From NCBI GenBank assembly GCA_903912445.1, contig CAIWHP010000259.1:1-54559 (forward strand): a DNA stretch of 54,559 nucleotides, given 5' to 3'. Origin of the DNA: an uncultured Lentisphaerota bacterium. GTDB lineage: Bacteria; Verrucomicrobiota; Kiritimatiellia; CAIQIC01. The notes beneath the pieces were generated by a model. It worked only from the letters and a program-made list of their open reading frames with translations. It was not told the DNA's origin and searched no databases. Below are positions 46,088 through 54,300 of this stretch, one piece after another. Position 1 is the first letter of the stretch, and every line of letters starts with the position of its first letter. A program made the position numbers and the translations under genes.

Positions 46088-48994
46088 ATGACAACAAACA
46101 TTCCGATGATCGCCGGGGCGGTGACCCGGCCTACAGCCCTATCCGCCACCTGTCGACCGGGTCTCCGACCCGGCGCGGACAAACCGTTTCCAAGGGGTGG
46201 AAACTTGTCTTCATGTTTTTCCAAGGGTTGGAAAACCGCGATAGCTGCGCTGCTGCTGGGCGTGGCGGGCGCGGGCGAGGATCCGCTGGCGTGGCCGGCG
46301 ATCCAGCGCGAGGCGAAGCCGTGGGCCTACTGGCACTGGATGGGCAGCGCGGTGGACAAAGCCAACCTGACCCGCGAGATCGAGCGCGCCCGCGACGCCG
46401 GCATGGGCGGGCTGCACATCATTCCGATCTACGGCGTCAAGGGTTGGGATGATCGTGAGATCCCCTATCTCTCGTCGCGCTGGCTGGAGATGCTCGACTG
46501 GTCGGTACGCGAGGCGGCGCGCTGCGGCATGGGCATGGACATGACACTCGGCTCCGGCTGGTGCTTCGGCGGTCCGCAGGTGACCGACGACGAGGCGAAC
46601 GCGAAGGTGTCCATCAAGCAGGAGAAACTCAAGGGCGGCGCGCCGTGGACCGGCAAGTTCGACGCAACCTCGACACAGGCGCTGATGGCGTTTGGTCCCG
46701 ATGGCGCCAAGTTGGATTTGCGCGAGAAGATTGTCAACGGCCGCGTGCAGTGGACGCCGGCGGCGGGCGAGTGGGTCGTGTACGCGGTCTCGCAGAAGCC
46801 CTCCGGCCAGAAGGTCAAGCGCCCGGCGCCCGGCGGCGAGGGCTGGATGTTGAATCCGTTTTACGCAACGGCGCTGGAGCATTATCTCCAGTGGTTCACC
46901 AAGGCGTTCGCCGGCTATCAGGGCGCGAAGCCGCGTGCGAACTACCAGGATTCCTACGAGTACCGCAGCGACTGGTCGCCGGACGTGCTCGCCGAGTTCG
47001 CGAAGCGGCGCGGCTACCGGCTGGAAGACCATCTGCCCGCGTTTGCGAAGAACGAGGGCGAGGAGGCGCGACGCATGCGCGCGGATTTCCACGCGACCAT
47101 CTCCGACATGATGGTCGAAAGCTCGATGCCGCTGTGGATCGACTGGAGCAAGCAGCAGGGCCACCTCACCCGCTACGAGGCGCACGGCTCGGCTGCGAAC
47201 TGGCTCGACCTCTACGCGCTCGCCGACATCCCGGAGACGGAGATGTTCGCGCGCGGCGACCGCGACCCGCTGAAGTCCGGCTTCGGCCCGAACTTCGAGG
47301 CGGGCGACCGCGACCCGCGCGTGTGCAAGTTCGCCTCCTCGGCCGCGCACGTCGCGGGCCGCAAGCTGGTGGCGGCGGAGACCTGCACCTGGATCGCGGA
47401 GCATTTCTGCGAGACCCTGGAGGAGACCAAGTGCTTCGCCGACCGCGTTTTCGTCAGCGGCATCAATCACATGTTCTATCACGGCACCTGCTACTCGCCC
47501 GACGAGGCCGGCTGGCCTGGCTGGCATTTCTACGCCTCGCTGGAAATGAATCCGCGCAACCCGATCTGGCACGACGTGCGCGCACTCAACACCTACATCG
47601 CGCGCTGCCAGTCGGTATTGCAAGCCGGTACGCCGGACAACGACGTGCTCCTCTACTGGCCACTCACAGACTTCTGGCACCACACGACGGCGGGCGCGGC
47701 ACAGATGACCGTGCATGGCCGCGACTGGCTGAACCGCGAAGCCATCGGCGCGACCTCAGCACTGCTCTGGGAACGCGGCTACGGCTTTGACTTCGCCTCC
47801 GACCGTCAACTGATCGGCGCGGGCGCCGCGCAAGGCTGTGTGACGGTGCCCGGCGGAAATTATCGCGCGGTCGTCGTACCGCCGACCACGCACATGCCCC
47901 TCGAAACCTTGCGCGCGCTGCTCAAACTCGCGGAGAACGGCGGCACCGTGATCTTCCAGAAGCAACTGCCCGCCGATGTGCCCGGCTGGAAGGATGTCGA
48001 AGCTCGTCGCACGGAACTGAAACAGCTGCTGGGCGCGCTCACGTTGCAGCCCAAGGGCGAAAACCTGCACGTCGCCGCCCTCGGCAGCGGCCGCATGTTC
48101 GTCGGCGACTGCGAAGCCGCGCTCGCCGCCGCCGGCGTCGCGCGCGAGCCGGTGGTGGATCATCCGAGCGTGATGTTCATCCGGCGCAAGAACGAAACCG
48201 GCCACACCTACTTCATCGCCAACCAGGGCATGACGCCGATGGATGGCTGGTTCGCGCTCGGTGTGCGGGAGTGCCCGGCAGCGCTGCTCGACCCGCTCTC
48301 CGGTCGGGCCGGTTTTGCGCAAACCAAGAAAGCGACCGACGGCAGCGTATCGGTGCGCCTGCAAGTCGAGCCGGGCCACTCGATCATCATCCGCACCTTC
48401 GCCAACGACGTGCTGGCAAGCACGCCATGGAGCTATCGCGAGACCGCCGGCGAACCGCAGACCATCGCCGGCCCCTGGCAGGTGGAGTTCATCGCGACGC
48501 CCGCGCCCGGCGGCACCACACTGCCGAAGAAATTCGAGGCGGCGAAGCTGGAATCGTGGACCAAGAACGGCGATCCCGAAACGTTGAGCTTCGCAGGGAC
48601 AGCGCGGTATACGACGAAGTTTGACTGGAAGCGAACATCCAACACCGAACATCCAACATCGAACATCGAACGGCTTTCGTTGGACTTGGGGGAAGTGTGC
48701 CACAGCGCAAAGGTGAAGCTGAATGGGCGCGAACTCGGCGCGCTGATCATGCACCCCTATCGCGTCGCGATTCCCGCCGACGTGCTGAAGGCGAGCGACA
48801 ACGTGCTGGAGATCGAGGTGACCAACCTTGCCGCCAACCGTATCCGCGACCTGGATCGGCGCAAGGTGGAGTGGAGGATTTTCAAGGACATCAACTTCGT
48901 CAACATCGGCTACAAGCCCTTCGACGCCTCCCAGTGGCCGGTCTTCGACTCCGGCCTGCTCGGGCCGGTGACGCTCGCCCCTCTCAAACCATAA
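46088..48994 (+). CDS. Secreted GH106-like alpha-L-rhamnosidase
   Basis: Up to 968 residues from ATG 46088. A TTG at 46205 would start right at the signal segment (FSKGWKTAIAALLLGVAG), and the ~39 residues before it come from a REP-like hairpin and palindrome, so the later start is plausible. The catalytic part follows GH106: KPWAYWHWMGSAVDKANLTR, GGLHIIPIYGVKG, GMGMDMTLGSGWCFGGP, YQDSYEYRSDWSPDVLAEF, LVAAETCTWIAEHF, GINHMFYHGTCYSPDEAGW. The end is a galactose-binding-like domain (VKLNGRELGALIMHPYRV) interrupted by a heptamer repeat translated RTSNTEHPTSNIE. It likely removes rhamnose from pectic or other plant or algal glycans. Confidence 0.83.
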   Translation: MTTNIPMIAGAVTRPTALSATCRPGLRPGADKPFPRGGNLSSCFSKGWKTAIAALLLGVAGAGEDPLAWPAIQREAKPWAYWHWMGSAVDKANLTREIERARDAGMGGLHIIPIYGVKGWDDREIPYLSSRWLEMLDWSVREAARCGMGMDMTLGSGWCFGGPQVTDDEANAKVSIKQEKLKGGAPWTGKFDATSTQALMAFGPDGAKLDLREKIVNGRVQWTPAAGEWVVYAVSQKPSGQKVKRPAPGGEGWMLNPFYATALEHYLQWFTKAFAGYQGAKPRANYQDSYEYRSDWSPDVLAEFAKRRGYRLEDHLPAFAKNEGEEARRMRADFHATISDMMVESSMPLWIDWSKQQGHLTRYEAHGSAANWLDLYALADIPETEMFARGDRDPLKSGFGPNFEAGDRDPRVCKFASSAAHVAGRKLVAAETCTWIAEHFCETLEETKCFADRVFVSGINHMFYHGTCYSPDEAGWPGWHFYASLEMNPRNPIWHDVRALNTYIARCQSVLQAGTPDNDVLLYWPLTDFWHHTTAGAAQMTVHGRDWLNREAIGATSALLWERGYGFDFASDRQLIGAGAAQGCVTVPGGNYRAVVVPPTTHMPLETLRALLKLAENGGTVIFQKQLPADVPGWKDVEARRTELKQLLGALTLQPKGENLHVAALGSGRMFVGDCEAALAAAGVAREPVVDHPSVMFIRRKNETGHTYFIANQGMTPMDGWFALGVRECPAALLDPLSGRAGFAQTKKATDGSVSVRLQVEPGHSIIIRTFANDVLASTPWSYRETAGEPQTIAGPWQVEFIATPAPGGTTLPKKFEAAKLESWTKNGDPETLSFAGTARYTTKFDWKRTSNTEHPTSNIERLSLDLGEVCHSAKVKLNGRELGALIMHPYRVAIPADVLKASDNVLEIEVTNLAANRIRDLDRRKVEWRIFKDINFVNIGYKPFDASQWPVFDSGLLGPVTLAPLKP
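46112..46176. repeat. REP-like hairpins (type c) at the GH106 start
   Basis: CCGGG-GCGGTGA-CCCGG near 46114-46129, then CCGGGTC-TCC-GACCCGG near 46157-46173. It lies between the first possible ATG of the GH106 gene and the palindrome pair. Confidence 0.5.
46187..46235. repeat. Paired TTCCAA-N3-TTGGAA palindromes at the GH106 signal peptide
   Basis: TTTCCAAGGGGTGGAAA (46187-46203, one base off) and an exact TTCCAAGGGTTGGAA (46219-46233), with centres 31 bp apart. The second encodes SKGWK, directly in front of the hydrophobic core of the signal peptide. Confidence 0.88.
48633..48667 (+). repeat. Heptamer tandem array inside the GH106 gene
   Basis: Five units of 7 bp: GAACATC, CAACACC, GAACATC, CAACATC, GAACATC. 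They are translated in frame within RTSNTEHPTSNIER, between two beta-strands of the C-terminal domain. Two more units are at 40099-40112. Confidence 0.85.
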
Positions 48995-49001
48995 GGCCAC
49001 C

Positions 49002-49472
49002 ATGCGACGCAACGACAAAGCCATCACCGACCGCCAGCAAGTCGACGCGATCATCCGCGGCAGCCTCGTCTGCCGGCTTGCCGTTGTGGAGGCGGGCCAG
49101 CCCTACCTCGTACCACTCTCGTTCGGCTACGACGGCGCCGCCTTCTACTTCCACACCGCGCTCGAAGGCCGGAAGATCGCGGCCTTTCTCGCCGGCGGCG
49201 AGGTCTGCTTCGAATGCGAGCGCAACGTCGAGGTGCGCCGCCACCCGCACCTCGCCTGCAAGTGGAGCATGGATTACGAGAGCGTCATCGGCTACGGCAC
49301 CCTCAGCGAGCTGACCGCGGACACCGACAAGCGCCACGCGCTGAACCTGATCATGCGGCAGTACTCCGAAGCAGACTGGGACTTCGACACCGCCGCGATG
49401 TCAAAAACCCGCGCGTGGAAGCTGACCATCACGTCGCTGACCGGGAAAGTCTCAAAGCCAAAATTGCCCTGA
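49002..49472 (+). CDS. PPOX-fold flavoprotein, NimA-like
   Basis: 156 residues: a small split-barrel FMN-binding protein of the pyridoxamine-phosphate-oxidase-like group often annotated as nitroimidazole-resistance protein. Marks are IIRGSLVCRLAVVEAGQPYL, VPLSFGYDGAAFYFHTALEG, CFECERNVEV, CKWSMDYESVIGYGTLSEL and a basic C-terminus. The reaction is unknown; relatives bind FMN or haem. It starts 7 bp after the GH106 stop. Its last ~365 bp are repeated at 51027-51391 (about 92% identity by hand count). Confidence 0.85.
   Translation: MRRNDKAITDRQQVDAIIRGSLVCRLAVVEAGQPYLVPLSFGYDGAAFYFHTALEGRKIAAFLAGGEVCFECERNVEVRRHPHLACKWSMDYESVIGYGTLSELTADTDKRHALNLIMRQYSEADWDFDTAAMSKTRAWKLTITSLTGKVSKPKLP
49108..49472 (+). 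repeat. Direct repeat, copy 1 (3' part of the PPOX gene)
   Basis: Matches 51027-51391 with 28 substitutions in 365 positions and no indel by hand count. The first 200 bp are nearly identical; the last 100 carry most of the changes. The repeat also extends to the hairpin units at 49491 and 51401. Confidence 0.85.
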
Positions 49473-49490
49473 TGTGGGAGCTCAGCCCTC

Positions 49491-49539
49491 TGCAGCGGCG
49501 GGCTATGACTGCCACCGGCGACCACAGGTCGCCGCTACA
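49491..49539. repeat. REP-like hairpin pair (type d), copy 1
   Basis: A 49-bp unit bounded by TGCAGCGG and CCGCTACA. It holds an imperfect first stem and the perfect GGCGACC-ACA-GGTCGCC. The matching unit is at 51401-51449. Confidence 0.75.
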
Positions 49540-49769
49540 ACATGGCCCCTGCCGGACAACCACCACCACGCTGCGCGCACGTTGCGGAGATCACAGGCTG
49601 CAGGGCCGGCGTGATTAACCGCAGCGCCGCTATTCACCTTTCAAAATCTGCCCCTTATCCGCTCCCGCGGACCCAAGGCTCCATTCTGTTGCTCTACATT
49701 CAAATATAACGGGATACATAGTGCCGAAAACTTCTTGCTGCATTCTCTATTCTAGAATATCGTATCCAC

Positions 49770-50291
49770 ATGCAAATGAAGCCACAGGACATATTGGTTG
49801 TGCTAAAGATCATGACTTCCGGATGGCCAGGTAGTTACGCCTTGATGGGCCTTCAGTTAGGGATGAGTCCTTCCATGGCGCACTCGGCGGTAAGCCGTGC
49901 CCGGCAGCAGGGGTTTTTGCATCCGTTGGATTACGCCCCTCATAGGGTTGCGCTCGCCGAATTCCTAATACATGGCGTCAAATATGTTTTCCCAGCCGAA
50001 CTGGGCAACCCAACTCGCGGTATACCCACCAGCTACGCCGCCCCTCCCTTGAACCATGAATTTTCCTGCTCGCCGGAGGAACTGGTGCCTGTCTGGCCGG
50101 ATCCCGACGGGACCATGCGCGGCTCAGCTGTGAAACCGTTGTACCATTCAGTCCCCAAGGCTGCGCGGGAGGACGCCCAACTCTATGAGTGGCTTGCGTT
50201 GGTGGATGCGCTGCGGACTGGGCGTGCGCGTGAACGTGAACTCGCAGCCAGAATTATAGGAAGCAGGTTGGATTATGCCTCGTTCCGTTAA
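49770..50291 (+). CDS. Winged-helix regulator / antitoxin of an AbiE-like pair
   Basis: 173 residues. An N-terminal helix-turn-helix (PQDILVVLKIMTS, then SYALMGLQLGMSPSMAHSAV) precedes a conserved C-terminal part (LAEFLIHGVKYVFPAELG, TRGIPTSYAAPPL, VWPDPDGTMRGSAVKPLY). This two-part protein regularly precedes AbiEii-type nucleotidyltransferases and is taken to be the cognate antitoxin or repressor. The next gene overlaps its end by 17 bp. Upstream DNA (49620-49769) is AT-rich and probably holds the promoter. Confidence 0.75.
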   Translation: MQMKPQDILVVLKIMTSGWPGSYALMGLQLGMSPSMAHSAVSRARQQGFLHPLDYAPHRVALAEFLIHGVKYVFPAELGNPTRGIPTSYAAPPLNHEFSCSPEELVPVWPDPDGTMRGSAVKPLYHSVPKAAREDAQLYEWLALVDALRTGRARERELAARIIGSRLDYASFR

Positions 50292-50972
50292 TCTCGATGA
50301 TGTGGTTATGGTGGCTAAGAAGCTGGCCGCACTGGACACGAAAGTCGTTTTCACCGGCGGCTCAATCGTTTCCCTCCTGCTGGACAATCCCAAGTTGACG
50401 CCCATCCGGCCCACCAACGACGTTGACGTGATCGCCGAAATATTCACGCGCATCGAGTTCACCGATCTGGAAGAGCGCCTGCGCAAACTGCAACTCCACC
50501 ATGACACCTCGGAAGGGGCGCCTGCTTGCCGCTGGCTGGCCGATGGCGTCAAAGTGGACATCATGCCGATGCGCGATCCTGCATCACTACAGAATCCGTG
50601 GTTTGAACTCGCCGTTCACACCGCACAACCGCGACAGGTCCGGGATTTAACTCTGTTGCTGGTGGCCGCCCCTTGTTTTCTGGCCATGAAAATTCTGGCT
50701 TCAACAACCGCGGCGAAAATGACTTCATGGGTAGCCACGATCTTGAAGATGTTTTGAGCATCGTGGATGGCCGCGCCGCCTTGTTGGACGAAGTGGCCCA
50801 AGCCGCTCCCAGCGCACGTAAATATGTGTGCGGCGAGTTTGCCCGCTTTCTGGCTGATACCCGTTTCCTGGAAAGCCTTCCCGGCCATCTACCCGCCGAC
50901 GCGGCGAGCCAGCAACGGTTGCCGGGGTTGGAACAGAAACTCCAGGCGCTGGCTGACTTGCCTCAGGCGTGA
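50275..50972 (+). pseudogene. AbiEii-like nucleotidyltransferase toxin gene with a frameshift
   Basis: The first part (MPRSVNLDDVVMVAKKL ... VVFTGGSIVSLLLDN, RPTNDVDVIAEI) carries the nucleotidyltransferase G-G-S and D-x-D-x motif, then CRWLADGVKVDIMP. At ~50689-50700 the frame breaks: the expected continuation FNNRGENDFMGSHDLEDVL and GRAALLDEVAQ is found in another frame down to 50972. Restoring one base would give one protein of about 232 residues, normal for this family. Either the toxin is inactivated or this is a sequencing error. Confidence 0.7.
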
Positions 50973-51008
50973 ACCAGTTCCCGACCTGAGAGAAGCGCGG
51001 GTTAATGT

Positions 51009-51025
51009 TATCCGAACCTTGGAAA
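51009..51025. repeat. Degenerate TTCCAA-N3-TTGGAA palindrome at the duplication joint
   Basis: TATCCGAACCTTGGAAA matches the 17-base family consensus at all but two arm positions. It ends one or two bases before homology with the PPOX gene begins (51027). Confidence 0.6.
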
Positions 51026-51026
51026 C

Positions 51027-51391
51027 CCGTGCCGCTCTCGTTCGGCTACGACGGCGCCGACCTCTACTTCCACACCGCGCTCGAAGGCCGGAAGATCGCG
51101 GCCTTTCTCGCCGGCGGCGAGGTCTGCTTCGAATGCGAGCGCAACGTCGAGGTGCGGCGCCACCCGCACCTCGCCTGCAAGTGGAGCATGGATTACGAAA
51201 GCGTCATCGGCTACGGCACCCTCAGCGAGCTGACCGCGGACACCGACAAGCGCCACGCGTTGAACCTGATCATGCGGCAGTACTCCGAAGAGGATTGGAA
51301 TTTCGACACCGCAGCGATGACAAAAACCCGCGCGTGGAAGCTGACCATCAAATCCATGACCGGGAAGATCTCGAAGCCGAAGATAGCTTGA
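51027..51391 (+). repeat. Direct repeat, copy 2 (3' part of the PPOX gene)
   Basis: Partner of 49108-49472. The two copies enclose the AbiE-like pair. Confidence 0.85.
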
Positions 51392-54300
51392 GTAGGTTGC
51401 TGTAGCGGCGGTCTATGACCGCCGTCGGCGACCACAGGTCGCCGCTGCAGCGTAGATTCACCACCGATAATAACGATACGGATCGTCTGTCGCGAGGGCA
51501 CATCGAGGTAATAGCTCTTGAGCCAGGCCTGTGCGATCGGCACCGCGAAGCGTTCGCCCAGCGGCGTGCGAAAACCGGCGCCCAGATTCGCCAGCAGCCG
51601 CGCCGCGAGGGCGTCCGCCCGGCGTTTGCTCGTCCGCAGATAGGGCTTGGCCTTTTCGTCCATCGCCCACGGCGGGACCTGCCAGAGCACCACGCAACCT
51701 TTTCCGTGATGCACCACCCGCAGCGCGCCGTTCATCGACGGCTTCTCAGCCTCCGGGATGGCAAGCGCGTCGAACTGCATGCGGCCATGCCAATACCAGT
51801 CCGCATTGCACAGCCCGTTGAATTCCGGCGGCGGGCTGGCGATCCGCGTAAAGCAGGCGTTGGTCTTGACCGTTGCAACCGGTACGGGACACCAGGCCTG
51901 CAGTTCCGCGCCCGTCATCCCCAGGCACACCACGTTCAGGCCCGCGGCCACCGACTGGGCGAGCCCCTGTGGCGTGGTGGCGCCCGGCCCGGCCACCAGC
52001 AGCGTACCCGGTCCGTAGGCAACCGCCGCGCCGGCGGGTGCCGTCACCACGCCCAACTGCTGGAGCAAGTCCGCACAGGCGCCGCCGCCCGCGCAGACCG
52101 TCACGCGCCGCGGCTCGACCGACGCCTGGTCGAGATAGCGCAGCAGGTTCACGACCAACCGGTCGGCGACCGGGTCATGCGCCGTGCGCCCCGTCACGTC
52201 GAGTTGGCAGAAGATCGCACGGCCGCGGCCCATGATCGTCTCCAACAACGCGGTGTATTGCATATCGAACTCGCCATCGACCAGCGCGCGCCAGTCGCCG
52301 CGCGCCGGCTTCTCGATCAACACCGAGGCGACGTTGCCGCGGTTGCCGCAGCGCCAGACATGCGTGTTAGAAAACCCGCACCATTTCCACTGCGGATCAT
52401 GGGGCTCGGCTTCCGGCAAGCCCTCCAGATGTTCGGGCAGCAGCGTCGCCGCGCCGGACCAGTCGCGGAAGCACGCCGCATCGAACCCCTGTGTGACCGG
52501 ATGCGCAAACCGCGGGAACAACAGCCGCGAGCCGCGCTCGGCAATTCTGAAGCCCAACAAGCCCTCCAGCACCGCCGCGCGCTGCTCGAACACCAGGACC
52601 CGGCCGCCCTCCGCAAGTTTCGCCAGCCACGGCAGGCCCTTGGCATCCAGCGCCTCGCGTCCGATCACTACGGTCTCGTCTGCGCCCGGCACACGTCCAC
52701 CATCGAATTTTGCGTAAGCGATGTGCAGCCGGTCAAAGAGCGCGGCGGTCAACCCGCGGGGATCGTAGAGCAACACCGGCTGCTTCGCTGTTGTGCCCGA
52801 CGGCGGTGCCACAGCGCGCAGCGACACTTCATCCGTCTGCGTCACGCCGTTTTCAAAGACGAAGGCCGCCGTCAGCCGGAACTCCGTCCCATCGGCGGCC
52901 GCTTTCGGCAGCTCGCAGGCGACCGGCACCAAAACCTTGCCGCCGGCAGGCACCGTGGCGCTGCCGTGCTGCTCGCGCAACAGGGCGTCCTTCTGCCGGA
53001 GCTGCCAGGTCCATTTCACCGTCTGCGCACGCCGCTGATCGTTGAGCAGCACCAGGCTCTTCTGCACCAGCGCGCCCGGCGCGAACAGGTGGTCCTTCGC
53101 GGTGAAGGCGTCCGCAGGTCCGCCGATATACGCACAGTCCGGCTGGTTCCAGCGCAGCAGCGCCTGCCCCATCGCGCTGGGCCGGTAGGCCGCTGGCGCG
53201 CCCAGGTCCTCGATGAACTGTTTGCCGGGCAGGAAGCGGTCGGGCGCGATGCCCGGGCGTTTCAGATTCTTGAACGCCTCAGCGCAGGCGGTCGCCGCCG
53301 GGGCGGCCCCGACGCGCTCCCAGAAATCGCCCTGGTCCCACGGCAGCATGGCCGAGACGCCCCACGTCCGGTGTGCGCGCCAGTTGTCGCCGGCAAAATG
53401 CGCCTGCACCGCCGTGTAGTTCCGCTCCAGCTTGCGCAGCGGCTGGTTCAGCGTGCTCCAGGCAAACGGCTTCCCGCGCGCCCAGAGGGCCTCTTCATGG
53501 TCGAGCGCCTGCACCGCCGCCGCATCGTCACCGTAGGCGGCGTCGCCCCAGAACTGCGCCGCGAACTCCGCCGCCCACAGGCTTTGGAACGCCTCGCAGC
53601 GCCAGATGAATTGCGGCCCGCGATAGCTCGACCAGCTTGAGATGTGCGGCAGGCCCCACTCGACGAAGAACAGCGGCTTCACACCCTGCGTCGCCCAGTG
53701 CCCGGTCCAGTCGCTGCGCTCCTGCACCGGCGCCCAGTTCAGGTAGCAGTTGACCGTGTGCATGTCGCCGAGGTTGCCGGACTGGTGATGGTAGACCGGC
53801 CGTGTGGGGTCGAGCTCCTTGGCGATGGCCTCGGTGATGCGCGCCTGCTTGCGGTTGCGCGCCCACCAGGCGCTCTTGGATGAATCGAGCTCCGGGATCT
53901 GATAGACGCCGTCGATCTTCAGCGGGTTCTGGTCACCGTAATACCCCGTGGCGTTGTGGTTCATCGCATAGAAGAGCACCGCCGGGTGGTTGCGCGCCCG
54001 GCGCATGAGCCACGCCGTCTGCGCCCGGTAGCGCGCCGCCATCGCCGGCTCCTGCAGCTTGTTGCCAAAGTCCTTCATGTGCGGCAGCGAGAAGGCCATC
54101 AGCATGCCCGTCGCGTCGCAGGCCTCCAGCAGCCCGTCGAGGTAGCCCACCGAGCCGGGCGTGAAATCATAGTTGCCGCCAATGAGGGCGTTGAAGCCGA
54201 AGGCCTGCATGCGACGGCACAGCTCGCGCGCCGCGGAGCCGGTCGCCTTGTCCGCGCCGCCGTTGGCCGAGGTATTGTGCAGGGCGCGCAGATGGACCGG

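Larger units (their letters stand above)
51005..51391 (+). pseudogene. 5'-truncated second copy of the PPOX gene
   Basis: From 51027 on, this repeats the last ~120 codons of the 49002 gene (PLSFGYDGADLYFHTALEG, CKWSMDYESVIGYG, KPKIA at the end). It lacks the first ~35 residues, including the strand that forms the flavin barrel edge. The frame is still open and could begin at ATG 51005 with an unrelated MLSEPWKP. The join lies next to a TTGGAA palindrome. Confidence 0.75.
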
